Part shown: piece by piece, positions 1 to 8,829 of the stretch
How positions within the stretch are numbered: the stretch's first letter is position 1
Layout of the letters: each line of letters opens with the position of its first letter
Source: Streptomyces sp. NBC_00525
GTDB lineage: Bacteria > Actinomycetota > Actinomycetes > Streptomycetales > Streptomycetaceae
Assembly (NCBI RefSeq): GCF_036346595.1
Contig: NZ_CP107834.1
Location: 3,844,001 to 3,908,000 of the forward strand
Reading direction: 5' to 3'
DNA length: 64,000 nt
Translations under genes and position numbers: made by a program
The notes under the pieces: model-generated
The model's database searches: none
Told to the model about the DNA's origin: nothing
The model's input: only the letters and a program-made list of their open reading frames with translations

Positions 1-43
1 TCGCCGCGTCGAAGAACTGACCGGCCAGCTTGCTTTCGCTCAT
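1..43 (-). CDS. SIS-domain sugar isomerase-like protein, N-terminal 14 codons only
   Basis: Fragment cut by the window edge. On the minus strand an ATG opens a frame reading MSESKLAGQFFDAA, which matches my memory of the N-terminus of Streptomyces SIS (sugar isomerase) domain proteins. A purine-rich stretch (GGAAAGG) lies upstream of the ATG. The gene is divergent from the DtxR-family regulator, as expected for the SCO4393/dmdR1 pair. Only the first residues are visible, so the family call rests on N-terminal similarity and gene order. Confidence 0.5.
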   Translation of the reverse strand, partial: MSESKLAGQFFDAA

Positions 44-227
44 CGATGAGGGCCTTTCCGGCAAGGGTGAGATGTCCAGGGGGCGTCCGTACCGCGATCA
101 CGGTGCGGTCTGGACCTGTGACCTGTCAATACCGCAGCGTGCACGGCGCGACCGGCGAGGCACGGTTCTCGCCACGATGAGTCAGAATTGGTTGAGGGCC
201 AGCGCACGACTGCATCGAGGGGCACGA

Positions 228-920
228 ATGTCCGGACTGATCGACACCACGGAGATGTATCTCCGCACCATCCTCGAACTCGAAGAGGAAGGTGTGGTCC
301 CCATGCGCGCCCGGATCGCGGAGCGGCTGGACCAGAGCGGTCCGACCGTGAGCCAGACGGTGGCGCGCATGGAGCGCGACGGCCTGGTCCAGGTCGCGGG
401 CGACCGCCACCTGGAGCTGACGGAGGAGGGCCGCCGGCTGGCGACCCGCGTGATGCGCAAGCACCGGCTGGCCGAGTGCCTGCTGGTGGACGTGATCGGC
501 CTGGAGTGGGAGCAGGTCCACGCCGAGGCGTGCCGGTGGGAGCACGTCATGAGTGAGGCGGTCGAACGCCGGGTGATGGAGCTGCTGCGCCACCCGACGG
601 AGTCGCCGTACGGGAACCCGATTCCGGGGCTGGAGGAGCTGGGCGAGAACGCCGGGGCCGATCCGTTCCTGGACGAGGGCATGGTGAGCCTGTCCGAGCT
701 CGACCCGGGCAGCGACGGGAAAACGGTGGTGGTCCGCCGGATCGGGGAGCCGATCCAGACGGACGCCCAGCTGATGTACACGCTGCGGCGGGCGGGCGTG
801 CAGCCCGGTTCGGTGGTCAGCGTGACCCAGTCGCCCGGTGGTGTGCTCGTCGGCAGCAGCGGCGAGGCGGCGGAGCTGGACTCCGAGATCGCCTCGCACG
901 TCTTCGTCGCCAAGCGATAG
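228..920 (+). CDS. dmdR1: DtxR/IdeR-family iron-dependent repressor (DmdR1)
   Basis: Fe(II)-activated repressor of siderophore and iron-uptake genes. The 230-aa length is typical: winged helix (about 1-72), dimerisation/metal domain (about 73-140) and C-terminal SH3-like domain (about 150-230). Every DtxR metal ligand is present at its canonical number: Met10, His79, Glu83, His98, Cys102, Glu105 and His106. The ATG at 228 was chosen because those numbers then coincide exactly with DtxR; the frame stays open upstream but the extra residues have no family counterpart. The neighbouring hydrolase and ABC genes support DmdR1 rather than the second paralogue DmdR2. No obvious iron box was seen near its own promoter. 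Long antisense frames cover the gene (see findings). Confidence 0.93.
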   Translation: MSGLIDTTEMYLRTILELEEEGVVPMRARIAERLDQSGPTVSQTVARMERDGLVQVAGDRHLELTEEGRRLATRVMRKHRLAECLLVDVIGLEWEQVHAEACRWEHVMSEAVERRVMELLRHPTESPYGNPIPGLEELGENAGADPFLDEGMVSLSELDPGSDGKTVVVRRIGEPIQTDAQLMYTLRRAGVQPGSVVSVTQSPGGVLVGSSGEAAELDSEIASHVFVAKR

Positions 921-1416
921 GGCATACAAGAGGCAGGACATCTTTTCGAAGGCCGGGCGTCGGCGGTCGAGGCCGCGGACGTCCGGTCTTCGCCTTTTCC
1001 GGTCGGAACCGCAGCGCTCCGCCGCCGTACGTGCCACGCTGTGGCGGAAGGGTAGCCGTGCGTGTCGGCCGCCGGTCCGTCCGGCCGGGGAGGGGAGTGC
1101 GATGCGCCCGTCGTACGAGAGCGCGGCCGTCGTCCGTGAACATGCGGGCGGCCCCGGCGCCGCAAGGCACCGGGGCCTGTCCTCCCCTGTGTCCGACCTG
1201 GAGCCCCGAGCTCTCGAGGTCGGTCCCGCGGGCCCTCATCCCCGAGTGGCCCGCCTCCCGGTGAACATCTCCCCGCAGCTGCCGCCGTCAATCCTGGGAA
1301 GCAGTCACTCGTACGAGCGGTGTTGCCCGCCGTACCCCGGTGTTCGAATAGGAGTTCGATAGTCTGGCCGAGATGACCGACCGGTGACCCAGGGAGAGAA
1401 GGGGGTGCCAGCAGCT
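921..1416. other. Intergenic region with a strong hairpin; no convincing plus-strand gene
   Basis: About 500 bases separate dmdR1 from the hydrolase. At 1150-1177 lies a hairpin with arms GGCCCCGG/CCGGGGCC, an inner GCC/GGC pair and a GCAA tetraloop, about 230 nt past the dmdR1 stop. At 1332-1352 the near-repeats GTTCGAATAG and GTTCGATAG lie about 70 nt before the hydrolase start and could be part of its promoter. Plus-strand frames lack coding bias. On the minus strand the long frames antisense to dmdR1 extend into this stretch. Confidence 0.4.
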
Positions 1417-2310
1417 ATGGCGCGGCGCATCGATGTGACCGGAACGGACGGCGTACGCCTCGCGGCCTGGGAGTTCGCCGGGCCGCCCGAGACGGGCGCG
1501 GACGGCCCTCGGGCCCCCGCCGTCTTACTGCTGCACGGCCTGATGGGCCGCGCCTCGCACTGGGCGTCCACCGCCGCCTGGCTCGCCGAGCGCCATCGCA
1601 CGGTCGGCCTCGACCAGCGCGGCCACGGCGACAGCGGGAAGCCCGCCGACGGCCCCTACACCCGTGACGCCTACGTGGCGGACGCGGAAGCGGTGATCGA
1701 ACAACTGGACCTCGGGCCGGTCACCCTCGTCGGTCACTCCATGGGCGCGCTCACCGCCTGGCAGCTCGCCGCCAAGCGCCCCGACCTGGTCCGCGCCCTG
1801 GTCATCTGCGACATGCGCGCTTCCGCGCTCGGCGCGGCCTCGCAGCGCGAGTGGGAGGACTGGTTCCGGACCTGGCCGCTCCCGTTCGAGTCACGGGAGG
1901 CCGCCCGGCGCTGGTTCGGCGAGGAGGACCCCTGGGTGGAGCAGCCCAACCCGTCGCGCGGCGCCTTCTACGCCGCGGTGATGGAGGAGGCGGCGGACGG
2001 CTGGCGGCCGGTGTTCTCCCGCCGCCAGATGCTCGCGTCCCGCGCCACCTGGGTGTACGACGCGCACTGGGAGGAGCTGGCCCAGGTCCGCTGCCCGACG
2101 CTCGTGCTGCGCGGGCTCGACGGCGAGCTGGGGCGGGCGGAGGCGCAGGAGATGGTCCGGGTGCTGCCGCGCGGGCAGTACGCGGAAGTGGCCGACGCCG
2201 GCCACCTCGTGCACTTCGACCGGCCGGAGGACTGGCGCGCCGCGGTCGAGCCGTTCCTGGAGCAGTCGGCGGAGGACAGCCGGGACGACCGCGAACCGGT
2301 CGCCCCGTAA
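1417..2310 (+). CDS. Alpha/beta-hydrolase
   Basis: Alpha/beta-hydrolase fold protein of about 297 aa; substrate unknown. The oxyanion-hole segment LLLHGLMG lies near residue 40, the nucleophile elbow GHSMG near residue 108, an acid-containing segment (LDGELG) near 230, and the catalytic His in DAGHLVHF near 265. The 297-aa length is ordinary for esterases, haloperoxidase-like and epoxide-hydrolase-like enzymes. ATG 1417 follows a GAGAAGGGGG purine run by about 11 nt; in-frame GTG codons at 1384 and 1405 are alternatives. It is transcribed away from dmdR1 and converges on the ABC genes. No metabolic partner is visible, so specificity cannot be assigned. Confidence 0.8.
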   Translation: MARRIDVTGTDGVRLAAWEFAGPPETGADGPRAPAVLLLHGLMGRASHWASTAAWLAERHRTVGLDQRGHGDSGKPADGPYTRDAYVADAEAVIEQLDLGPVTLVGHSMGALTAWQLAAKRPDLVRALVICDMRASALGAASQREWEDWFRTWPLPFESREAARRWFGEEDPWVEQPNPSRGAFYAAVMEEAADGWRPVFSRRQMLASRATWVYDAHWEELAQVRCPTLVLRGLDGELGRAEAQEMVRVLPRGQYAEVADAGHLVHFDRPEDWRAAVEPFLEQSAEDSRDDREPVAP

Positions 2311-2360
2311 CGGGCCCGCCGCCGCTTCCCGCTTCCCCGTAAAAGCCTGCCGCCCGGCGG

Positions 2361-4022
2361 TCAGCCCTTGCTGACCGCCCACAGGATCTCCGGCAGCCGG
2401 CCCGCCATGCGCGGGGCCGCCAGCCGCAGCCCGGCCCAGGCGATCAGCGCGCCGTACCCGCCGCCCACCGGCAGCAGCACCCACAGCCAGTCCGTGCGCC
2501 CGGTCACGTGCAGCGTGACGGTCAGCGCGATCACCGGCGCACTCAGCACCGCCGCCGAGACCATCCCGCCCAGGATCGAGATCCAGGCGATCCCGGCCTG
2601 CCCCGGCGCCACGTTCTTGAACGCGCCCTCCTGCGGCACCGAGTACGGGAAGCTCACCGACGCCATCGCGCCCGTCGCCAGCATCGCGCCGAGCAGCGCG
2701 AACGACAGCCCCACCACCCCCGGCAGCACCGGCCAGTCCGCGAGCAGCGCCGCCGTCACCACCGCCACCAGCACCGTGTACGGCAGCGTGATCAGCAGCA
2801 GCGCCAGCGCCCGTGCCCGCAGCTCCAGATACGCGTCCCGCGTCGAGGACACCGTCTGCGCCACCATCCAGAAGGCCGAGGTGTCCTGGCCGAACTGGTT
2901 GTACATCTGGATGCCGAGCATCCCGGACGCGAAGCAGGCGAAGTACACCGAGCCCTGCCCCTGCACGGCGTTGATCAGCGGCACGATCAGCCCGACCGCC
3001 AGCGCGGTCACCCAGGCCGCCTTGGTCTTCGGATCGCGCGCCACATAGCGCAGCGAACGCTGCATCACCGTGCCGGTCCGGCCCTGCGGGAGCAGCGCCC
3101 ACAGCCCGGCCCCGGTCCGGCCGGTCCGCTCGCGGCCCGGCTCGGCGGCGGCGGTCGTGGAACCGTCCGGCGCGGTCATCAGCCGGGTCAGCGTGCGCTG
3201 CCACAGCCACAGCAGCGCCACCAGCGCCGCCGCCGCCAGCAGCAGTTGGGCGGCGGCCCGCCCGTACGCCCCCTCGGCGGCGGAGCCCACCGCGCCCACG
3301 GCCGAAGCGGGCGGCAGCCAGCGCACCACGTCCGCCGCCGGTTCGAGCGCGGACAGCCCGCCGGCCCGGCCGAGCCGCTGGATGCCGAAGTTGACGACCT
3401 GGATGCCCACCGCGATCAGCAGGCCGCTCAGGACGGCCAGGTCGCGGCCCTTGCGCGAGGTGAGCAGCCGGGTGTTGGCGGCGGCGACCGTACGCGCCAG
3501 CGCCACGCAGACCAGCAGCGTCAGCGGCACCGCGAGCACCGCGCAGACCACCGCGCCCGCCCCGCCCGCCAGCGCCGCCACCCCGCCGGCCGCCAGGCAC
3601 AGCGTGAACAGGGGGCCCAGCCCGATCAGCGACGACACCAGCAGCGCGGTGATCAGCGGCCGGGGCCGCAGCGGCAGCATGACGAGCCGGGTCGGGTCCA
3701 GGGTCTCGTCCCCGGCCGCGAAGAACAGCGGCATCACCGCCCAGCCCACCGCCACCACGGCGACGAACAGCACCACCAGCGCCTCGGCGTGCGCGTGTCC
3801 GCGCAGCAGGACCAGCCCGAACACCTGGCCCGCCGCGATCAGCAGCGCGGTGACGACCGACACCACGTAGACGGCCCGGCGCCCGGCGGACTGGCGCAGC
3901 CCGTTGCGCAGCAGTGCCAGCTTGAGCCGCGCGAAGACGGGAATCAGCGCCGAGGCCCCGCCGGAACCCCCCGCTCCACCGGTACCGGCCGAACCGCCCG
4001 CCGGGGCGTCGAGCACGCTCAT
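2361..4022 (-). CDS. ABC transporter permease, large ABC-2-type membrane protein
   Basis: Membrane component of an ABC exporter, 553 aa, with roughly 14 hydrophobic segments spread from residue 50 to the end. A Gly/Ala-rich cytoplasmic N-terminus (about 1-28) precedes the first charged helix. A hydrophilic loop near residues 280-320 contains an RTGRTGAG stretch. The ATG overlaps the stop of the ATPase gene (ATGA), so the two are translationally coupled and probably form one transporter. The substrate cannot be read from the sequence. The whole frame keeps strong GC3 bias, unlike the long overlapping frame on the same strand, which I treat as a shadow. Confidence 0.8.
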   Translation of the reverse strand: MSVLDAPAGGSAGTGGAGGSGGASALIPVFARLKLALLRNGLRQSAGRRAVYVVSVVTALLIAAGQVFGLVLLRGHAHAEALVVLFVAVVAVGWAVMPLFFAAGDETLDPTRLVMLPLRPRPLITALLVSSLIGLGPLFTLCLAAGGVAALAGGAGAVVCAVLAVPLTLLVCVALARTVAAANTRLLTSRKGRDLAVLSGLLIAVGIQVVNFGIQRLGRAGGLSALEPAADVVRWLPPASAVGAVGSAAEGAYGRAAAQLLLAAAALVALLWLWQRTLTRLMTAPDGSTTAAAEPGRERTGRTGAGLWALLPQGRTGTVMQRSLRYVARDPKTKAAWVTALAVGLIVPLINAVQGQGSVYFACFASGMLGIQMYNQFGQDTSAFWMVAQTVSSTRDAYLELRARALALLLITLPYTVLVAVVTAALLADWPVLPGVVGLSFALLGAMLATGAMASVSFPYSVPQEGAFKNVAPGQAGIAWISILGGMVSAAVLSAPVIALTVTLHVTGRTDWLWVLLPVGGGYGALIAWAGLRLAAPRMAGRLPEILWAVSKG

Positions 4023-4849
4023 CGGGCGCCGCCCAGCCAGTCAAGGCCCTCACCGGTGTCGCGGTCGCCCGCGCCCACCAGCTCCAGGAAGGCGCTCTGC
4101 AACGACGGCGCCTCCCCGCGCACCTCGGCCAGCGGGCCCTGCGCCCGGATGGTGCCGGCGGCCATCACGGCCACCCAGTCGCACAGCGACTCCACCAGCT
4201 CCATCACATGGCTGGAGAACACCACGGTCGCCCCGGACCGCGTATAGCGCTCCAGGACCTTGCGGATGGTCTGCGCCGAGACCGGGTCCACGCCCTCGAA
4301 CGGCTCGTCCAGGAAGAGGACTTCGGGGTTGTGCAGCAGCGCGGCGGCCAGCCCGATCTTCTTCCGCATCCCGGTCGAGTAGTCGATGACGAGCTTGTGC
4401 TGCGAGCCCGCCAGATCCAGCACGTCGAGCAGCTGGGTGGCCCTGCTGTCCACCTCCTGCCCCGGCAGCCCGCGCAACCGGCCGGTGTACGCGAGGAGTT
4501 CGCGGCCGGAGAGCCGTTCGAACAGCCGCAGCCCCTCCGGCAGCACCCCGATCCGGGACTTCACCGCGACCGGGTCGCGCCAGACATCGCGCCCACCGAT
4601 CTCGATGCTGCCCCCGTCCGGCCGGAGCAGCCCGGTGACCATGGACAACGTGGTGGTCTTCCCCGCCCCGTTGGGCCCCACGAGCCCGACGAACCGGCCC
4701 GCCGGCAGCACCAGATCGATGCCGGCGACCGCCGTCTGCTCACCGAACCGCTTCCACAACCCCTCGACGCGCACCGCGGGCGGCGTCGCCCGCGGTGCGC
4801 CGGCCTCCACGTCCCGGCCCGTCTCCCCGTGTGCTGCCCGGTCCGCCAT
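4019..4849 (-). CDS. ABC transporter ATP-binding protein
   Basis: Nucleotide-binding subunit that energises the adjacent permease, about 276 aa. Walker A is GPNGAGKTT near residue 50, the signature-like segment is YSTGMRKK near 145, and Walker B VLFLDEP near 165 is followed by an H-loop, SSHVMELVE. Drug and lipid exporters of the ABC-2 class share this architecture. ATG 4849 follows an AAAGGG motif; a GTG two codons upstream is an alternative. Immediately upstream, 4871-4888 is CCCC-GTACGTAC-GTGGGG, a palindromic element between this gene and the prim-pol gene that could be an operator or a weak terminator. Confidence 0.9.
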   Translation of the reverse strand: MADRAAHGETGRDVEAGAPRATPPAVRVEGLWKRFGEQTAVAGIDLVLPAGRFVGLVGPNGAGKTTTLSMVTGLLRPDGGSIEIGGRDVWRDPVAVKSRIGVLPEGLRLFERLSGRELLAYTGRLRGLPGQEVDSRATQLLDVLDLAGSQHKLVIDYSTGMRKKIGLAAALLHNPEVLFLDEPFEGVDPVSAQTIRKVLERYTRSGATVVFSSHVMELVESLCDWVAVMAAGTIRAQGPLAEVRGEAPSLQSAFLELVGAGDRDTGEGLDWLGGAR

Positions 4850-4894
4850 GTACACGCCCTTCGAAGCCAGCCCCGTACGTACGTGGGGACCAGC

Positions 4895-5572
4895 CTACGA
4901 AAGGCCGTCGCGGGCGTCCGCCGCCACCCGGCCGCAGGCGTACGCCAGCGGGCCGATCAGCTCCTCCACCTCGGGCAGCCAGCGGTTGGCGGTGGTGGGG
5001 CAGCGGGCCCACTGCACCGCGCCCGCCCCGCCGATCCGGGTGGGCGGCGCCACCACGTACGCGCCCTCGCCGACCCCGCGCAGCCCGATCGCCGGCGCGT
5101 TCCAGCCGGCCCGGCGCGCCAGGTCCTCCGTCTTGGCGGCGGCGCCCGGCAGCACGAAGAACTGCATCCGGCGGTCCGGGGTGCGGGTGACCGGGCCCAG
5201 CGGCAGGCTCATCCGCTCCAGCCGGGCGAGCGCCAGGAAGCCCGCCGACTCCGGCACGTCCACCGCGTCGAAGGCGCGCCCGGTCGGCAGCAGCACGGCC
5301 GCGTCCGGCTGCCGCGACCACATCCGGCGGGCCGCCGCGCCGCTGCCGGTGGCCCCGCCCGCCCAGTCGTCCCCGACGGGATGGCCGCCCGGCGCGGCGC
5401 ACCCGTCGTCGCCGCACGAGCACCGCCGGCCGGAGCCGGCCGGCTCCAGCCAGGTGCCGGGGCAGACCTCCCAGTGCCGCTCCTCCGCGTACCGCACGGC
5501 GGCTTCGAGTAACGATTCGGCGCGCTGGCGCGGGACCTGCGCCGCTTCCTTGACTCCGATGGGCTCTTCCAC
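4895..5572 (-). CDS. Prim-pol (bifunctional primase/polymerase N-terminal)-like protein
   Basis: About 225 aa, resembling Streptomyces proteins annotated as bifunctional DNA primase/polymerase N-terminal domain. A compact CSCGDDGCAAPG metal-binding-looking motif near residue 50 is followed by an HPVGDDW segment, and LLPTGRAFDAVDVPE in the middle corresponds to the prim-pol nucleotide-binding region. Only the N-terminal domain exists; no helicase is attached. The chosen GTG (5572) begins VEEPIGVKE, which agrees with family starts as I recall them; a GTG at 5596 gives eight more residues. The true role is unknown; a standalone prim-pol fold could act in nucleotide binding rather than replication. 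It is divergent from the TPR regulator across about 290 bp. Confidence 0.7.
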   Translation of the reverse strand: MEEPIGVKEAAQVPRQRAESLLEAAVRYAEERHWEVCPGTWLEPAGSGRRCSCGDDGCAAPGGHPVGDDWAGGATGSGAAARRMWSRQPDAAVLLPTGRAFDAVDVPESAGFLALARLERMSLPLGPVTRTPDRRMQFFVLPGAAAKTEDLARRAGWNAPAIGLRGVGEGAYVVAPPTRIGGAGAVQWARCPTTANRWLPEVEELIGPLAYACGRVAADARDGLS

Positions 5573-5865
5573 GCCCGGCTCAACTACGGGCTTCACGAAG
5601 AGTTACGGCCCGGTCTCCCACGGTTCCGCACGCGGGGCGCACGGATGCATGGGCGGGGGCGCGCAGGAGAGGGCCGCCCTCCGGGTGGGTAGCTGGATAC
5701 GGGACATCCGGGCGGGGGCGATGCGTCGCGGCATTTTAGTGACCGCACGTGACGAATGAGGTGAGTCGCGCGGAAAGTGACCAACACGATGAATCAGCGC
5801 ATTTCTCAGTCATATGTCGGGCAGTGATCCCGCCATCGATCACCGCGGCCCCAGGGGGATACACC

Positions 5866-7248
5866 ATGGCAGCCAGGCCACTTGTCGCACGCCAGCCGAA
5901 CGAACGGCTCCAGGCGCTCATCCAGGAAGCCGGATGCTCCAACGCGGGCCTCGCCCGCCGCGTCAACATGGTCGGGGCCGAACGCGGCCTCGACCTGCGC
6001 TACGACAAGACGTCCGTCGCCCGCTGGCTGCGCGGCCAGCAGCCGCGCGGCCGGGCCCCCGGCACCATCGCCGAGGCGCTGGGCCGCAAGCTCGGCCGTA
6101 CGGTCACGATCGACGAGATCGGCATGGCCAACGGCAAGAACCTCGCCTCCGGCGTCGGCCTCCAGTTCGCCCCCACGGTCATCGGGGCGATCGAGCAGGT
6201 CTGCGAACTGTGGCGCAGCGACGTCGGCCGCCGCGACTTCCTGACCGGCTCCTCCGTCGCCTCCTCGGCACTCGTGGAACCCAGCCGTGACTGGCTCATC
6301 ACCGGCGCAGACCCGCAGGTCGAGCGCACGGCCGGCTCCCGCGTCGGCATGCCCGACGTCGAGGCGGTGCGCGCCACGACCGCCGCGCTGGTCGACCTCG
6401 ACCACCGCTTCGGCAGCGGCCATGTGCGCCCGGTCCTCGTCCATTACCTCAACAGCGTGGTCTCCGGCCTGCTTTCGGGTGCCTACCGCGAATCGACCGG
6501 CCGTCAGCTCTTCGGCGCCGTCGCGCGGCTCACCGAACTCGCGGGATACATGGCCGTCGACACCGGTCAGCCCGGCCTCGCCCAGCGCTACTACATCCAG
6601 GCGCTGCGCCTGGCGCAGGCGGCCGGCGACCGCGCCTACGGCGGCTATGTGCTGGCCGCCTCGATGAGCCATCTCGCCGCCCAGCTCGGCAATCCGCGCG
6701 AGATCGCCCAGCTCGCCCGCGCCGCCCAGGAGGGCGCCCGCGGCCGGGTCACCCCGCGCGCCGAGGCGATGTTCTACGCGGCGGAGGCGCGCGGCCACGC
6801 GCTCCTCGGGGACGCGCGGACCTGCCTGGAGGTGGCCGGGTGGGCCGAGGCGGCCCTCGACCGGGCCGACCCGGACAGCGGGGACGACCCGGACTGGATC
6901 GCCCACTTCGACCACGCCTACCTCGCGGACGAACTGGCCCACTGCCACCGCGACCTCGGGCAGGCGGAGGCCGCCGCGCGCCGGGCGAAGGAGTCCCTGG
7001 ACGGCCACCCGGAGTCCCGCGCCCGCCGTCGGGGCATCGGCCTCGCGCTCCTGGCCACGGCCCAGGTGCAGATGCGCGAGGTGGAGCAGGCCTGCCACAC
7101 GGGGACGCGGGCGATGGAGCTGCTGGGCACGGTGCGTTCCAGCCGGGGCGCGGAGTATCTGGAGGACCTCCAGCAGCGTCTGCTGCCGTACGGGGACGAG
7201 CCCGCGGTACGGGAGTTCGGCGCCCGGCTGGAACTCCAGGCGGCCTGA
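5866..7248 (+). CDS. NsdA-like regulator: helix-turn-helix plus TPR protein
   Basis: Regulator of about 460 aa. The N-terminus (about 10-95) has an atypical helix-turn-helix: LQALIQEAGCSNAGLARR, then a YDKTSVARWLRGQ recognition-like segment. A linker with twin-arginine-like character (GRRDFLTGSSVASSALVEP) follows near residue 125. From about 200 to 440 alpha-helical repeats of TPR type run to the end. The layout is that of NsdA-type Streptomyces proteins, which repress differentiation and antibiotic production, but orthology to NsdA itself is not claimed. ATG 5866 follows a purine-rich GGGGGA stretch and starts at the conserved domain. A related regulator lies at 49751-51181. Confidence 0.75.
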   Translation: MAARPLVARQPNERLQALIQEAGCSNAGLARRVNMVGAERGLDLRYDKTSVARWLRGQQPRGRAPGTIAEALGRKLGRTVTIDEIGMANGKNLASGVGLQFAPTVIGAIEQVCELWRSDVGRRDFLTGSSVASSALVEPSRDWLITGADPQVERTAGSRVGMPDVEAVRATTAALVDLDHRFGSGHVRPVLVHYLNSVVSGLLSGAYRESTGRQLFGAVARLTELAGYMAVDTGQPGLAQRYYIQALRLAQAAGDRAYGGYVLAASMSHLAAQLGNPREIAQLARAAQEGARGRVTPRAEAMFYAAEARGHALLGDARTCLEVAGWAEAALDRADPDSGDDPDWIAHFDHAYLADELAHCHRDLGQAEAAARRAKESLDGHPESRARRRGIGLALLATAQVQMREVEQACHTGTRAMELLGTVRSSRGAEYLEDLQQRLLPYGDEPAVREFGARLELQAA

Positions 7249-7301
7249 GAGCGGCCGCCTTGTCACACCTGTGTCACGGGCCGGTGGAGGACAACGGGCG
7301 C

Positions 7302-7332
7302 TTGGCAAGCGTCCGCTGCCACCCGGTAGCGT
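7302..7332 (+). promoter_or_regulatory. Candidate housekeeping promoter of the proline/glutamine-rich membrane protein gene
   Basis: TTGGCA (7302-7307) and TAGCGT (7327-7332) resemble the -35 and -10 boxes of Streptomyces HrdB promoters, but the 19-nt spacer is slightly long. The boxes sit 38 nt before the GTG start at 7370, which has its own AGGAG site. Confidence 0.35.
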
Positions 7333-7369
7333 GAGCCGACGATTCCGTAGTTGACGTGTAGGAGTCCCG

Positions 7370-8806
7370 GTGACACAGAGCGGACAGGGCGACGAGCAGC
7401 AGCCCCCTGCTGTACGGCCCTCGGACGGCGGTCAGCCGTGGGGCCCCGAGCCCGACGCCGGCCGGCCCCCGTCGTACCAGCCGGGTCAGCCCCCGCAGCC
7501 CCCGTACGACGGCGGACCCGCCTACGGCCAGGGCGGACAGCCGTCGTACGGCCGGCAGCCCCCCGCGTACGACCAGGGCTACGGCGGGCAGCAGCCCTCC
7601 CCGTACGGCCAGGGCCAGGGGCAGGGGCAGCCGCTGCCGCCCGCGCAGCCCCAGCCGTACGCGCAGCCCCTGCCGCCCGAGGCCGGGCCCGCCGCGCCCG
7701 GCGGCGACGCCGACGCCACGCAGTTCATCGCGCCGATATCCGGCGGGCTGCCGCCCGAGAGCCCGGCGGAGTCCACCCAGTTCCTCGGGCGCGCCCCGCA
7801 GTCCCCGCAGTCCCCGCAGTCCCCGCAGCCCGGTTTCCCGCCGGGCGGGCCGGACGCCGAGGCGACGCAGTACATTCCGCCCGTGCCCGGCGGCGGCGCC
7901 CCGTACGGCGAGCGGCAGCCGCCCGCCGAGTTCGACAACCTCTTCCGCAGCGACGTGCCCGAGGGCGCGACGCAGCAGATGCCCCGGATCGACCCGGCCC
8001 CGCAGGCCCCGCGGCAGCCGGGCCACCCGCAGCAGCAGGGCCACCCGCAGCAGCAGGGCCACCAGCAGCCGGGTCACCCGCAGCAGGGCTTCCGGCAGCA
8101 GCCGCCCCCGCCCCCGTACCACGGGCCGGTGCACGACGACGACGAGGACCGCGGCGGGCGGCGCAAGAAGTCCGGCGCCGTGCCCCTGATCGCGGCCGTC
8201 GTCGTCGGCTGCGCGGTCATCGGGCTCGGCGCGGGCGCGCTGATGAGCGGCGGCGACGAGGACGACAAGGCCAAGGAGCCGGTCGCGTCGGCCAGCACCC
8301 CCTCCGCCGGTGAGCCGACGGAGAAGGAGAAGGAGCAGCCCCCGGCCGACCCGGCGAAGCCGCAGGCCGAGGCGCTGGACAAGCTGCTCGCGGACAGCAA
8401 CAACAGCCGGGCGGCGGTCGTCGGAGCGGTCGAGAAGACCAAGACCTGCACCGACCTGGACAAGGCGGTCTCCGACCTCAAGGGCGCCGCCAAGCAGCGC
8501 CGCGACCTGGTCACCCGGCTCCAGGGCCTGTCCCTGGACAAGCTGCCGAACCACGAGCAGCTGAGCGCCTCGCTGACCAAGGCGTGGCAGGCGTCGGCGT
8601 CGGCCGACGACCACTACGCCGCCTGGGCCGCGCAGGCCAAGAGCAAGAAGGTCTGCAAGCACGGCCACGCCCGCGCGACCTCGCACACGCGGGCGGCGAC
8701 CGCGAAGAGCGGCGAGGCCAGCGCGGCGAAGCGGCAGGCGTCCGCGCAGTGGAACAAGATCGCGGAGAAGTACGGCCTCACCAAGCACCAGGCGACCGAG
8801 CTCTGA
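7370..8806 (+). CDS. Pro/Gln-rich single-pass membrane protein with repeated ATQ motifs
   Basis: A 478-aa protein of unknown function. Residues 1-260 are disordered, rich in Pro, Gln, Gly and Tyr, with QSP and HPQQQG tandem repeats. Four motifs share an [A/S]TQ core: DATQFI, ESTQFL, EATQYI and GATQQM, resembling threonine phosphoacceptor sites for Ser/Thr kinases or FHA-domain ligands. A Lys/Arg cluster (GGRRKKSG) precedes one membrane helix at about 270-290 (VPLIAAVVVGCAVIGLGAG). The rest (about 300-478) is an external Ala/Lys-rich helical domain with two Cys (KTCTDLD and KKVCKHG) that could form a disulfide. The GTG start is preceded by AGGAG. It ends in a convergent terminator. Confidence 0.75.
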   Translation: MTQSGQGDEQQPPAVRPSDGGQPWGPEPDAGRPPSYQPGQPPQPPYDGGPAYGQGGQPSYGRQPPAYDQGYGGQQPSPYGQGQGQGQPLPPAQPQPYAQPLPPEAGPAAPGGDADATQFIAPISGGLPPESPAESTQFLGRAPQSPQSPQSPQPGFPPGGPDAEATQYIPPVPGGGAPYGERQPPAEFDNLFRSDVPEGATQQMPRIDPAPQAPRQPGHPQQQGHPQQQGHQQPGHPQQGFRQQPPPPPYHGPVHDDDEDRGGRRKKSGAVPLIAAVVVGCAVIGLGAGALMSGGDEDDKAKEPVASASTPSAGEPTEKEKEQPPADPAKPQAEALDKLLADSNNSRAAVVGAVEKTKTCTDLDKAVSDLKGAAKQRRDLVTRLQGLSLDKLPNHEQLSASLTKAWQASASADDHYAAWAAQAKSKKVCKHGHARATSHTRAATAKSGEASAAKRQASAQWNKIAEKYGLTKHQATEL

Positions 8807-8829
8807 GCCCACGGCGCCCGGTACGCCGC

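Noticed and set aside
1891..4053. 720-aa minus-strand frame over hydrolase and permease
   Set aside because: The permease frame with clear membrane helices and the hydrolase motifs occupy the other frames; this one has no domain or bias of its own.
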